A stretch of 64,000 nucleotides of DNA from Euonymus europaeus (GCA_963580455.1 OY756968.1:20243996-20307995), one strand, 5' to 3'. Shown: positions 10,101-22,627, numbered from the stretch's first letter. Numbers and translations: made by a program. Notes: generated from the sequence alone by a model not told the origin.

Positions 10101-13100
10101 ACTTACAAAGTTGAGCATCAACCAAAAGGAAATATAAAGAGACTGCGGCCGTTCATTTGAAAGACCAAAGCAGCAATCTCATTTAGACACTTACAAAGTT
10201 GAGTATCGACCAGAAGGAAATATAAAGAAAATACTTACTTGCAATAAAAACATATCTCTGGGCATAATTTCATCGTCAGGAGTGTGGCCAATGCCCTCCA
10301 ACTTGATCACCTCCAAAAACTGCTAAGCAAAGAGAGACATACATCAATCACACAGGAATTCAATCAAATGAAACTAGTTGACCTTGCCCCGTACACATTA
10401 AACTTTATAGAAGATACAATAAATAGAAAATGTTCACTTGCCTCTTCATGTTCAATGGTGTGAGCCAGAGGAAGTATTACTTGACCCCCAAAACTTCCAA
10501 CTTGAGATCCAGATAAGCTACAGGGTCCAGCTTTGACAGCTGCAGCTACATAAGCATCAATATTGTTGTCTGCCCATTCTGACCTATGTTCGCGTAAGAA
10601 CCTAAGAAGAATTGCAGGAGGCACATTCTGAAGGCGAGAAAAAAGGTGAAATATTAATATAATGCTCAAACTTTAAACCTTTTACTGAAACAATTCCAAC
10701 CATCTGCAGACAGAAAAAGCTAATAAGCAGCTAACAAAATGAAAATAAGATGACCAACACTTCCAAGTTGCCCAGCATTGTAAGGTCTAATATCTAGAAC
10801 AAAGTCTATGTAAAAGTCTTCGAAAATTATGGGTCTCTCTTTGGCAATGAACAAGTATTTGAAGAAGGAACTAAAGCACACATCACTTTTTTTTAACAAC
10901 ACGGAGAGGATATTCTAGAGTCATAAACTTTGAGCCCCTTAGCTACAATCCAGAGAATTTGGATAGAGAGAATCAAAATAAGCATAAATGCAATTGGATC
11001 TTCACCGTGGAAATTTCTTGATGATGGTTTCACACTCCTTTCTGGTTTAAAGTTGTAGTAGCCTAATTTGGTCCAACGAACATTCCAAGATCCAATAATT
11101 AACTACAGGTTTCCAAATTTAATAAAACCTTAGTTTATACATTCCAATTACATATTTATACATATTGTTAATGGCACAAGAATTTTAGATTTTCAAATCG
11201 GTAGACTTGGCTACACAATTTGATGTTCTCGGGTGGGACCGCATGCGGGCCAGTTTATAAAGTTTGGCAAAACTGAGAACAAATAGCAAAAGGGAAAAAA
11301 TATATAAATATAACATTACTTCATCCTCTTGATTTACTACACAAAAGCAAAGAAAAGAAAATTAGCAAAAGCTCTACACAACAATCGTGCAGCACTTGTG
11401 AACATGAGAGATCAATCACCACCGAAGAGAGTAAATGTAGTGACAATTAAGTGATGGAGTTTTCGCAGTTGTCCTATCAAACAAGATATTCGATATCCTA
11501 ACCTGTAAGAGCATCGACGCTTTAGCACACAAGATTGTGTTGGTGACAGCTGGAAATCCATTACCAAAGGAAAGCTGTAAACCCATTAACTTGTCAGGAG
11601 AAGAATTAACGAGGATAGTTACGTCATCCATTCCATCATTTCCAATCGTTGACCATCCATCATCGTTAAAGCCATTGAGAGCCTCATTAAAGCCCCTGCA
11701 AGGAAAAATTCATAGAGCACTTACTAAGAGATCCGCACTAAAAACAAAAATGCCACTACGTCCAACAAGTTAGACACAAACCTGCTCAGCCGCTGGCTCA
11801 ATGCTCGAAGGGCTGATGGTCTTCTGCCCCATCCGGTAACATTTGATTGAGAAACCTCTTGACTTATCTGCCTCAGCTGGCGCAGAGCCTGCGTGAAGAC
11901 GAGAAAGACAATTAAAAACTAGTCTGCTGTAATCAAATTATTTTGCAATCGGGTAAATTAATATCTCAAAACACTGCAAAATCCCAAAGCAGAGAGAGAT
12001 TCATAAATGAAACAATAATTAAATATGATAGAACTCACAGCCATTGTAGTCTTCTGGGCAAGCACAGTAGATGATTCATACAGGGGGCGCAAAACTTCAG
12101 GGACACTCCATGGCTGATTAAATGTAATGGACGAGGGCAGTTAAAATCCATTTTGATGAATTAGGCACTTTAGCTTCATAAACAAAAATAAAAGCAACAA
12201 TGATCACACAGAGGGACAAACTTGCCTCCAAATCCATATGATCAACTATATGTATGATTGAACCACCCCCATCACAAGGTCGAATAAGGTATCCGCTTGG
12301 CAGCACTTCAGCTCGAACAAATTGCTGCACAGGGGGCATGCTTGGACCATTCTGGGTGTTTTTAAGTGATCTCTCACATACCTGAGGATAACATTTAGTC
12401 ACGAGAACAACAAAAAAAAAATTGGGAATAGTAAAGAAATAACAGATGCATACTTGTTTAACATAGCATTACAACCAGAAAAGAAAGATTGCAACTTAAT
12501 GAATAACATCATAATTCATATATACATACCACTAGGCTGCCATCTTCAAGAGCTGAAGTATAACGCAACAACCATAAGTCACGAGCAGGTGCCAATGTTG
12601 TTGGTGCATAGAGCTATATCAACAAGGTAATCAGACACTCATTTCATAACTTCCATGACGGAGTAGGTAAACTGATATGATAAGCACATAATTAATAAAA
12701 CTCGCCTGCATGTACAGCAGCTCAATGGTTCCACCATTTGCTGTGGGCAGAACATTGAGGACATCCACAGCTCGGCAGTCGCGGAACCACGAAGGCCTAT
12801 CCTTGAGGATTTCAGCCACCTGGAAAAGATGTAATAATTACTGAATCTGATAAATTCAACTACAACGTCAACACAGACAAGCAGAAATCACATGCACGTA
12901 CCCTTGTAGGATCTAAACCCACCAGGCCGCAGGCTCGTGCTGCCACTCCAGTGCAACCATGAGAAATAGCAACGATTCCAATGGAATCCGGACCAGGCTG
13001 TGCATTAATGGAAATTGGAAACCAATCACAAGGAAGAAACAGATGGAAAAGTCGTTCAACTTCCAATTAATTGCAAGCCATTATGTCACTCATTTAAGTA

Positions 13101-15057
13101 AAACATGAGCAAAAGACGGTGCAGTGCATTCCACCGCCCCCTTGTCTCTTGTGCCAAAGGAATAATGGAATCGCAATCAGTAGTCAAGAATTTATGTAAG
13201 TTTGTAATGGTTATCAAGGGTTGCAGCCCACGATCGTCTTTTTCAATGAAACATGTTTTGCAACAAAACCTATTTTCCAGCTGTGTATAGCACATGTAAA
13301 ATTGATTACTTTTATACTCATGAGAATCTAGTTCATTGTTCTTCAATTAAAAAGCAATGCTTAATTGGTTTATTGTGTTCCATCAACTCTTTCCTCCATG
13401 AATTTATATGTGGAGCAGGATAACATTAAAATGTTGTGTCCCAGTATGCCAGAGAGAGAGAGAGAGAGACCTTCATTCCAGGCATTTGGACCCACTCCAC
13501 AGCAGTTCCAGTGGCCTTCGAAAGAAACTCTGTAAAAGTCTCTTCTGCAATGGACAAAAGCCTGGATAAAAAAAACATGTGAATTCAATATTCCACAATA
13601 TTACAAGAACGCACAGCACAAAGCCTGATGTCAGAAAGAGACCAAACAACAATAAGCCCACTGCTTTTCATTTAAAAAAAAACAATATGGCCCACTGACC
13701 CTGCAGGACTAGCATCCCTTGGCGGATGCTGAGGTGTCACATGGTGTTGACCACTCGTTACCACAGACTCACAACTTGCATCTTTGGTGGCAAGCGTTGC
13801 CTGGAAAGAAAAGCCCCCAACAAAATTCAGTGACAGGATTAAGGGGAAAAAGATAAGCACAATGCATTCTTGGAAATTCTTCACACAAAAAGACGGATTA
13901 ATGACACTAATTTCAAATATACCATGTTTACTTATCTCTCCTACAGTTTCCAAGTAAACAAACAGGTTACTACACAAGACTTACACTCTGGGAATGTTGG
14001 CGAAAATATCCATTCTCATACACCAACTGTGACACCTGCTTTTGCAACCGATCATTCTCCTCCATCAAAAGCTTGTTCATAGCTGTCAGCTTCCTATTCA
14101 CAGAGTGGAGGCGTGAAGCTTCCTTTCTCTGCTTCTCTCGGCATCTGAAACCAAAATAAAAATACTTAAGTGCATCCTTGTAACTTCTAAGACTCTTGAT
14201 TCTGAAAGTTTCATACAACTGAATTCATGTCGAGAGCTAAGTTCACATTTTAAGAATAATGGAAAGATGTCATATTTTTCAGCTTTCATGGAAACGAATA
14301 CAGTGTTAAGTTTATCTTACTAAGAGAAGAAAGAAATTTAGCTATATTTGCTCGAGTTAAAAAATATAGCACAAACGGGAAGATTATGTGGCATAATTAT
14401 GTGTCTCTAACGATAGATGTGTGTTCTTTATGAAGGGGAAAAAACGATTGGATATACAGAGAGCCCCTCTACCCCTATGCTAGTCAGCTTTCTATCTTTT
14501 TCTCCAACCTTCGATGATCCTCTTACACGCAAGTCATTGGAGTGAAGAAGAAGTGGGTCTGATCTTCAGATACCAATATCTGATCCAAAAAGTAGCTCTT
14601 GGTTGAGAAAATCAAGAATATGCAGACCCGTGTCCAGTAAACAAAAACTATTATCTTCCCTCCCCTTGGTGGAATTAGAGTATGTTCACAAATTTTTTGT
14701 TACACATCATTGTTAATGAAAAGTGAAATTATGTCGTGTTTGACTTCCTTTTCTGTTGATCATGACACGATAGCCAATATATTTCGTTAAACTAAACCCG
14801 CAGTCTTTAAGCAATGACAGTAAATAAAAAATGAGGGAGAAAATAGCATACCGTCTGTTCTGGAACCAAACTTTAATTTGCTTGGGCTCGATGTTTGAGA
14901 GAATTGGGCACTCCCTGATGACCTGTTGACGGCGTATGGAGCTGGGCTTTGGGCACTCATGGTACAGCCTCTCAAGGGCTTCGACCTGCTCAGGCGTGTA
15001 GCGGACATACTTGCCGTTGTCCATATTTCCTAGCGTACCACCATCCTTGCAGGCCAT
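7114..15057 (-). CDS. HB8: Class III HD-ZIP transcription factor, ATHB-8 type
   Basis: The gene encodes a nuclear transcription factor of 837 residues; family members control vascular differentiation, meristem function and leaf polarity. Exons (minus): 15057-14852, 14144-13985, 13800-13700, 13561-13471, 12997-12902, 12819-12706, 12613-12530, 12381-12226, 12113-12039, 11888-11782, 11695-11503, 10627-10442, 10319-10239, 9855-9721, 9635-9310, 8452-8347, 7840-7691, 7260-7114. The frame is open throughout. Domains in order: homeodomain (about 15-77, WFQNRRCREKQRKEA), leucine zipper (about 78-120), START (about 160-380), then the START-adjacent region and MEKHLA C-terminus ending in NWSFL. An 18-exon layout and this length match the family. 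TSGQHHVTPQHPPRDASPAG and GPCSLSGSQVGSFGG point to the ATHB-8 clade rather than ATHB-15 or REV, from memory of the family. An in-frame ATG at 15090 could add 11 residues. Introns 6, 8 and 12 use GC donors. Confidence 0.95.
12988..13481 (-). promoter_or_regulatory. miR165/166 target site, split by intron 4
   Basis: In the spliced mRNA the last 11 bases of exon 4 (13481-13471, CTGGAATGAAG) join the first 10 of exon 5 (12997-12988, CCTGGTCCGG). They form the START-domain site encoding PGMKPGP that miR165/166 recognises in all class III HD-ZIP genes. GGAATGAAG followed by CCTGGTCC is fully complementary to the core of miR166 as I know it. Because the site exists only after splicing, genomic DNA and unspliced RNA would not be contiguous targets. 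This arrangement is conserved in the family. Confidence 0.9.
13450..13470 (+). repeat. GA/CT microsatellite at the exon 4 splice donor
   Basis: An (AG)n tract directly abuts the 5' splice site of intron 4. On the gene strand the intron begins GTCTCTCTCT and continues as CT repeats. It lies next to the first half of the miR165/166 site. Confidence 0.85.
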
Positions 15058-16330
15058 TGCCGTCTTACACTTTCGCCTTAAAAACTCCAACTCTCTCTCC
15101 TTCAGGCGACCACAAATTTCAAGCGCAGAGCCAAGTAACCCTTTTTTTATTCGAAAATATAAATCACAATTTCTACGGCTTCCGGTGCGCGGAACACAAA
15201 GCGTCGGTTCCCTTAAGCACAGACCTTTTTAGCGCCTACACACAGAAACAAGAACTTATTATCGAAGCTTCAAGCACTAACAGTAGCCAGAAATGAAATT
15301 TTCCATGAAATCATAAAACCAGATTCACGAAATCCCAAACTCAGCTAGAATATAATTGAGTCTTCAGCACTTTTTAGATAGAACACTAAAACAAAATAAG
15401 CAGATAATTTGGTGCCAGGATCTTTCTTTTTTTAATATTAGACTAAAAAATAAAAATTGAACGCAAGGACAAGAATAAACTGACAACTGACGGAGATGCT
15501 CTGATTAGGGAAACTGGATACAATAATCCTTCCTCTTTGTCCGCTACTGAAACCCTAAACAATGAAGCATAATACCCAAACCGATCCGATCCACCACCAG
15601 AGCGCAAATCCCCCACCACCGCCGCCGCCCCCCACTCCGTCCCGTCTACTGAAATCTATCAGTTACCGCAGCATAACCCACTAAGAGACAGCGGCGTGTC
15701 ACCGGTCCAATTCTTTCTCGCCAATCTTTCCCGGTGATGAAACATTGATCATTGAAATCTTCAGGATTGCGGGAGACGCTCTGCAACACTCTGATTTCAA
15801 ATCTAGTAGAGGCACTTTTCTCGACGAAAGAGAATCAAATCACTGCGATTTTGTTGTTTGTTTGATTTTATTGCGCTCGCTGGTTCGGTTGTTTCATCCT
15901 CGGGAGGAGGGTTTTCTACGAGAGGGTGTGTGTTGGATTATTCCCATTGGTTCGTCACTTTCAGCTCCCAGGATGTCTTTCCTCTACTGTGCGAGGGAAA
16001 TGGTGCCGCCTCTTTTCTTTAATTATTATTTTCTTTTAAAGTTGAATTGTCCAATGACCTAAGTACCCTCACGACGTGGCTCCATTTTATGCCTCACGGA
16101 GCGAAGGTAAGCATTGTAAATGAGAACAGGCAGGAGGGCAATGATGAGAGATAATGCGCGGAGCATAAGGCTTATAGAATACAAAAGGCATGGGAGAAAG
16201 AGAGATGGGGGGATTGCGTGGGACAGAGAGGACAGCATGATGATGAGGTTTTTGCATGCGTCTCGATTTTAATAAAAAAAATTAAAATAAAATGTTTTTT
16301 TGTTTTGGGTGCAATAAATTAATACGGCGT
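15058..16330 (-). promoter_or_regulatory. Leader and upstream region of the HD-ZIP III gene
   Basis: The region upstream of the start codon holds no recognisable coding exon. It includes a C-rich CCACCGCCGCC tract near 15610-15640, CT-rich stretches and short upstream ATGs, as in the long leaders of this gene family. A GTC/GTCGTC microsatellite lies near 16325-16345. The transcription start and any 5' UTR intron cannot be placed from sequence alone. Confidence 0.45.
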
Positions 16331-16344
16331 CGTCGTCGTCATCG

Positions 16345-19300
16345 ACTGCTGCAAAATCCGTATGACCAACATAGAGACAGGGCCTCTGCCTCACTTATTT
16401 TATTTGACATGACATAGATGTGATGGGATGGTGGGTGGTGATGGGACAGATTGGGTGCCTTATCTTTGGATGGGTGGATGTGTCTCTTCCGTTTCTGTTC
16501 AGAAAAGAGTCGGAATAAATCTTTTACTACACATTAAAAAATATGGTCATCTTCCAATTAAAAGTTTAAAACAACCATATTGATTGCTACGCTGAACATC
16601 CTCCTGCTTCTAAGCATTTTGTATTTACTACTTTCATGTTTATTTAATAGATTTGTTTTTTTTATACAGATTAGGAAAATTTTATTAATATTATTATAAT
16701 AATAAATTTAATTAATTTTCTTCTTAATATGATTATCATTAAAATTACTCTATTCACATATTATTATTGTTAGAGTTTAATGTCATTGTTGATAAATATA
16801 CACAATAAATGAGAATAAATTAATAAACAAGTAATTTTTACTTATTTTCAACATGAAAGTAGATTATAATTTGGGACAAATCAGATAGAAATATAGTCTA
16901 TCATAGCTCCTTTGATCGTCCCACTCATTTCGTTGTCCTATGGATGATGCAAGTTAGATATATTGTTCATTGTCATCCTATCCATTAAGCTTTGAGCCTT
17001 TGATACCTCTAACCCACCAACTTAATTAATTAAGTTCAGCAATAACTGGAATTTTTTTGACATTTTCACCTTTAAAGTATGATGGGCATTCAAATACTAA
17101 TTTTATCATAATTACCTTTACGGGCCTTCATGGACCCTGAGAAGTATTTCTTTGATGAACGTTAGGCGCCCCCATTTTTAATTGAGTACACCTCAATTTA
17201 GATAAACATGGATTTAAAACCATAACAATTATGAGTATGCCCCAATTCCTTTTTTTTTTAACTTTTGCAAACTACACCTCAAGCTCGAACATAATAGAGC
17301 AATTTGTTGGGAATCGAATCCATACAGATGAATAATATATAAATAATTATTATCATTAATTAAATTTGGTAAATTTTTAGGAAAGATTTTAGGGACACAA
17401 GTGATTCACTTAAATATCAAATTTCTTAAACAAAATTTTCTTAGACATGCAATTAATAGCACAATTTATCATACAAACTTACCCGATCGAAAAATATATC
17501 GAGAAAACAATCCCAAATGATCATAACAACATCAAAAAATTTAGGTGGAAAACTCTTCACAAGGAAAAAACCACGGGACTGTAGTACAGCTAAAAGTTTT
17601 TCATTAATAAATAATGGACACAACAACCTTTCAAGGTAATCACCACTGCGGGGTATAAGAGTGAAATAATAGTTTGGAATCACTTACCTAAATTTCAAAT
17701 ACACTTAATGTATAATCACTCACTTTTCTCTTTCTGCAGTAATTCCCTACAAGAACTCGTGCATAATATTTTTTTTCAATCGTTGAGATCATAGTATGTC
17801 TCATAGAATATAAGCTATCAACTGTCTGAGAGTATGGGTGACGCAATATAAGCTAGCATATACTCTGAAACAAACAAGGTTGAAAACTTTTTTTCACATA
17901 TTATGTGAAGATATCGTTTTTATTAATTGAATTTTTGACATTTATGTTGCACTCCAACAACTCTACTATTAAACTACATATTGGTTTGTTCACATAAATT
18001 TATGGGTCTACAATGGGGCTCTTAAAAATAATACTAGATAATATATGAAAATGTGTGTTTTTGCTGATATTGTTGTATTGTGATATGTGTTTTTTGGATG
18101 AGTAGACAACTTGACTTTTTGTAAAATACGTGAGATCTAGTATTAATTTTGGTATAGTTTTATTGGAGAGTGAATGAGAGATACTTGACATTTGAAGATT
18201 TTGTTTTTGGAGAAAGAAAAAATTTATAGAGATTTGTGTTTTGCTTATGTGATTATATAGAAATACGTGTTTTGATAATATATATATATAAGATACTTGT
18301 TATTTGGAGATTTTGTCAATGGAGAAATGGAAAAATGTATAAATATTTATATTTTATTCATTTGATTGTATTAAAATATGTGTTTTTGATAATTTATTAT
18401 CTAATTTGACTTTTTGTATAACAGATATAAAATTCAATTAAAAAAAGAAAAATTTAAAGTATATTTTACTAGTGGAGTTACTGAAGACTCAAAACAAAAA
18501 ATCCAAAAACCACACAAATCACACGTGAGAGTCGGACAAAATGTCCACCCGATCCCGCTCGTCTTGAGCTCCACTAAAATGTACGGGATTGTATCTATTT
18601 TTCATAGGCTATATTAAATTAATGAAATCAATTTTTTTTTTTTTGAGAAAAAATCAATTTTAATATCCTATCAAATATTAATCAAATATAAAATCACACA
18701 GATCTTATGTTTTGCTTACTTAGTATATGATTAGAAAGAAAAATTTCACACACTCTATTAATTACATGCACATATTTTAAAAAAGATTATCAAATTTTGT
18801 CATCTAATTAATGATTGTTTTCTGGCGTACAGGGAAAAAATCCTAAATTATGCTCTATACTACTTTCTAACAATTGGATGTTCGCCAACATGGGTATCTG
18901 CTCAATGAGAAGGCAATGAGTTCAAACTCACAAACAAAATCAATGACTATGAAAACTATCTTTGTTTAATAAATATCAATCTCAATTATTTGAAAACCTT
19001 TACGAAAGACGATGACATTTGTTTGTATAATTTTTGTAGATTTCTTTACGATGCGTACTTGATTTTGTTCACAGCATGTCAATCAATTATTTTTCCTTTA
19101 ATTAATCTTAGTTTTCCTGAGAGATTTTCACGTTGTTTCCTTTCTCAGTCTCGACTTTGAAATGAGAATTTCTTTTCCTTTTTCTAATTTTTAATAGCGG
19201 TCAAAACTTTATTGATAAGACATGTTTACAATATCTATGCGTCTCAATTCTCTCATATGTGTGTTCTACAAACTTTATTAGTAACCTCATGTCTGGTGAT

Positions 19301-19630
19301 GCCACATGCTTAGTTTAGCGTAGGTACTGAGTGACAGTCTTATACGATTGTGCTTCAATTGTTATTTGTAATGCGAAACTGCTTACATTTGTTTTTTGAC
19401 CATTGCATTTCTGTGTGATATTTATGGGCAATTCTGCACTCTTTGCAATTTGTAATAGACAGGATTTTCCAATACGCAGTTGCTTTAGAGGGTTTGAACC
19501 CAAAAGTACCATGAAATCGATGAGTGGAAACTGCACTGGTGGATGTGTAGCGAATCTACCGCTGCAATGTGAAACAATAAGCAGTGGGTTTCGAGAGGGG
19601 AAAGATGGTGATTTTTTGAAGCTTTAGTAT
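16345..19630. other. Intergenic AT-rich DNA
   Basis: I find no supported gene. The sequence is strongly AT-rich and has few open frames. The only structured part is the dispersed repeat at 18030-18420. Confidence 0.55.
18030..18420 (+). repeat. Dispersed 'ttttgctgat' repeat, copy 2
   Basis: This copy is homologous to 3215-3480 in motif order (tgtgtttttgctgat, gatatgtgttttttgg, cttgactttttgtaa, attggagagtgaatgag, gagatacttg). It contains internal partial duplication, because 'agatacttg..atttgaagattttg' occurs twice. Confidence 0.5.
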
Positions 19631-19632
19631 GT

Positions 19633-20345
19633 GACTTTCCGCGGTGGTAATCTAACCTAGAAAACAACTGCAAGCAACAATACTTAAAAAAATTGATTTT
19701 TTGAATCTGAGATTTAGTCTTTTGTTATACATATGTATGAACTGAGATATTTGATTTTCTATCGGCACAAGTATGCGACTGTATTGTTTTAATTTCCTAT
19801 TTTCTAGGCCTTTCTCTCTATCTTTGTTTTTCTATCGTCGAGCCAATCCCAGGCTTTTCTTGACGCTTCGAGTGCAAACAAAATTCAGTCGTTCAGGTAA
19901 TCTTTTTCTTGACTGCTATTTCTTTGTTTAGTCATAAGCTTGACAAATTTGTTGGTTATTATGGCTGCCTTCTTCCTCCTTTTTGCTTAATCTTTACTTT
20001 AATGGATTGCTTATTCGTCGATGGCATAATATTTTGGTGGTGGAGGCAGATAAGATGAAGGATTAGAACACAGGGTGTGCCAATGGCTTTTATTTTGTAG
20101 TTTCTGATTTATGTTGCTTGATGTATTTGCTTCTACCATCAACATTTTCCTACCAACTACAACTTTGATTTTAGTTTGTGCATATACTACATTTGCTTTT
20201 ATTAAGGATACTTTTTGGGTAGCGTCTAACTAAATCTTTGACAGTATCAGATCTTCTACCCTTTCCCTCTGAAAAACAGAGCCAGACTTTCCACAGTGGT
20301 CATCTAACCTAGAAAACAACTGCAAACAGCAATACTTAAAAAATT
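19633..20345 (+). repeat. Direct repeat pair of about 58 bp, 650 bp apart
   Basis: The segment 'gactttccgcggtggtaatc' plus 'taacctagaaaacaactgca' at about 19633-19692 recurs at about 20285-20345 with a handful of substitutions. Neither copy is in an open frame. The pair may flank a decayed insertion, or be a relic of a small duplication. Confidence 0.7.
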
Positions 20346-20864
20346 CCCAACTTACAAGGTCCTGCTCTAGCCAAGTTAATCACAAGATTGTTTCGCAACA
20401 GCAGAATAACAATCATAATTTTAATGAGTCTAACTGCTTGTCTTCATAATTTTAATGAATTTTAATGAGTTTAACTCAACTTTCAGCTTCAGAGTGCTTC
20501 GATGTTACACGAAATCATTTAATTTTATAACCATGAGGATCTCTCCAACTATGAACACTCTTGTTCCTCAATTCCATAGTGGGCAAAGTCATCTCTTATA
20601 TATGAATTATACTGCCTTTTTTTTTTCCTTCTACAAAATTAATGGTTAGGCTTGGTGCTTAAATCTGTACTTCTGTTGTACTCTCTGCCAGAACATTGAA
20701 AATTTTCTTTTTCAGGATCTCAATCTCATTTAGCTTCTTTTCAAAAAAAAAGGATATATAACCACATTTTCTTGACGGATGACAATTATACTTCCAACAT
20801 CTTTGTGATATTGAACAATTTATGATATTAATGTTACAACTAATTTGTTAATAATTTACTACCA

Positions 20865-21567
20865 GATGTGATAGCTCAATTGGTGAAATTGGCTGCGCTT
20901 GAGAAAACATTAACCAATGGAAGGACAATTGGTAGAGGGAGTATCATAATACAATCATCAGAGTATGAGTAGAATTAATTTCATTTCTTCAAAGATAATA
21001 CTAGCATTTATATTCACATTCATTGATGATATGCAGATTTGTATAGATGCTAATTACCCTATGCGGTGCTGTTGCGGAAAGTTTTTCTACAATAAATGGG
21101 ACTGCGTTGCAAACAAATGACACAATTGTTGCCATATTTGCATCAAAAATGACTATCAAGGACATCAGCAACTAAGATATTTTTTATGTTTCTTGAGGTA
21201 AAGTGTTTCCGCAAAAACTTAAATGATTTTTTTTATTTTATGTTTTTCCACATTCACGTCCTGCAAAAAACAGGATATAAGACGTGTTTATAATTGTTTA
21301 TCTAGCATAATTATTTCCAGCTGAAGTCTTTCCTCAAACACAAAAGACCCAATTGTCACCATATTTGCAGCTATGACCGTTCGTTCAATTAGAAGTTAAC
21401 AAAAACAACTATTTATAATCTGTGTATATGATGTGGAATAAAACTTTTTTGACTTATAATGTTCATCATTTTTTGTATGTTGAAGCAGAAACAACTCTAT
21501 CAAATACATCAGCAACAAAGATATATCTTAATTTGCCCATTCCTGAAGTAGACTCTTTCCGCAAAAG
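20865..21567 (+). pseudogene. RPA1-like OB-fold gene relic
   Basis: Several fragments read like a plant RPA70 / Helitron-type single-stranded-DNA-binding protein. At 20865 DVIAQLVKLAALEKTLTNGR follows a possible acceptor (ctaccag). At 21050-21170 MLITLCGAVAESF and then DTIVAIFAS are seen, matching the 'ITLWG..A..F / VIVFTS' block of the family. At 21340-21400 DPIVTIFAAMTVRSIRS is a second version of the same exon. At 21477-21567 TSATKIYLNLPIPEVDSFRK ends at a possible donor, and an older copy of it (TSATKIFFMFLEVKCFRKN) sits at about 21160-21220. The frame is broken by several stops and the OB-fold exon is duplicated, so this is dead. Assignment rests on remembered family motifs. Confidence 0.6.
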
Positions 21568-21774
21568 GTTGGTAATCTTTTATTTATTTTCACATTCATG
21601 GTTTGCTCCAGCTGCTGCATGTACTGACAGGGGAGTAAATTCGGTTTGTGGTAAAGCAGGGCTCCAGCTGGTCATGTACTGACAGGGGAGTAAAGGTTGA
21701 GGAAACCTTGCCAGTTCCTCCTGTTTTGTTTACTGTTGCGTCTGACTAGTATTGCCCGCAAGGACCATGCTCCA

Positions 21775-21838
21775 TGCTCTCAAAACGACGTCGTTTGGAG
21801 CTTTAATTTTTTCTTCTTTTCCTTCCCCAGTGTGGATG
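21775..21838 (-). repeat. Promoter-like inverted repeat, partner of 28988-29062
   Basis: The reverse complement reads cacactggggaa, then aaagaagaaaaaattaaag, then ctccaaacgacgtcgtttt, then agagca. This matches 28988-29062 over about 60 bases. The palindrome AACGACGTCGTT is the centre and occurs a third time at about 32466. GACGTC cores bind plant bZIP factors, so these may be fragments of duplicated promoters. Confidence 0.7.
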
Positions 21839-21997
21839 CAAGATGGACTCGTCGTTGGAAAATTCTATCTTCGTTATAATCAGAAGAAGCTTGAAGTACT
21901 GTGGAATTTTCTTAGCCTTTGGTAGTTTAACACGGCCATGGTTGCAGCAAGAAGAGAACAGTGGAAGCTGTGATCTAATTGATCGTATCTACTGCAG

Positions 21998-22115
21998 TAT
22001 AAGGGAGATCTGATGGCCGCAATTGATGATACACTTGCAACTGGAGGAAGCCCTAATGTTTCTGATGCATTCACCATCAATGGTCAACCAGGAGGTCTAT
22101 ATCCATGCTCCTCTT
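21998..22115 (+). pseudogene. Laccase exon fragment
   Basis: The frame starting near 22007 reads DLMAAIDDTLATGGSPNVSD and continues AFTINGQPGGLYPCSS before a possible donor (tgtaag) at 22116. The TGG.PNVSDA.TINGQPG.LYPCS string is diagnostic of plant laccases (multicopper oxidases, lignin and flavonoid oxidation). It corresponds to the end of the exon that precedes the second cupredoxin domain. No other laccase exon is recognisable within 3 kb on either side, so this is an isolated fragment, either a captured piece or the remnant of a deleted gene. Confidence 0.7.
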
Positions 22116-22255
22116 GTAAGTTACAAGTTAAACTGATTTCTAACACCAATACCTTCAATTTTTAAGAACACAATTAGAATATATATCTGGTCGTAATTAA
22201 GTTTGCCCACTGACATGCAAGAATACAAAAAACATCTGACGCTCAAAAATCACTG

Positions 22256-22440
22256 CTACATACAGTTCAAAAGAATGATGATATAATGCATGTGCAAAAT
22301 GCAAGACAAGCGTTAGTAGTGAAGACAATGCGATGATGAACTATAAGAGATGTGCTCAACATGTTGAGCGACTAATCAAAGTACCAGCAACTACATTCTG
22401 CAATCTTCGCGATACTTACATCTCCTGAAGTTGCACCTAT
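22256..22440 (+). pseudogene. Possible zinc-knuckle fragment of the RPA1-like relic
   Basis: After two stops the frame reads YNACAKCKTSVSSEDNAM and continues YKRCAQHVERLIKVPATTF. A CxxC pair followed about 16 residues later by a further Cys and His resembles the zinc ribbon near the C-terminus of RPA1-like proteins. Position downstream of the OB-fold relic fits. The match is weak and partial. Confidence 0.3.
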
Positions 22441-22509
22441 TCTTCCAGTTCACCGCTTCTCTAAGCCATGCTTTTAAACCACAAGATTCTTATTTCTTTG
22501 TCTGCCATT

Positions 22510-22627
22510 TGTGAGCTGTATACAGCTAAGTATGTGAGTGTGTGTGAGTTGTGTATTTATATGTGTGTATTCTACTGAGATTAATAAGAAAAAGATGTGA
22601 GATTGATAAGAAATACAGTTTCTGTTC
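22510..22627 (+). repeat. 5' LTR of the small LTR element
   Basis: This copy starts TGTGAGCTG and is about 118 bp long. Relative to the 3' LTR it lacks two short internal duplications, and its last four bases (gttc) differ from the 3' LTR end (aaca). Confidence 0.8.

Noticed and set aside
15745..16062. 105-codon frame upstream of the HD-ZIP III gene
   Set aside because: Composition is leader-like, there is no family resemblance, and it lies in the expected promoter.
21880..22080. Minus-strand frame over the laccase piece
   Set aside because: The plus strand gives the unmistakable laccase string, so the minus frame is a by-product.
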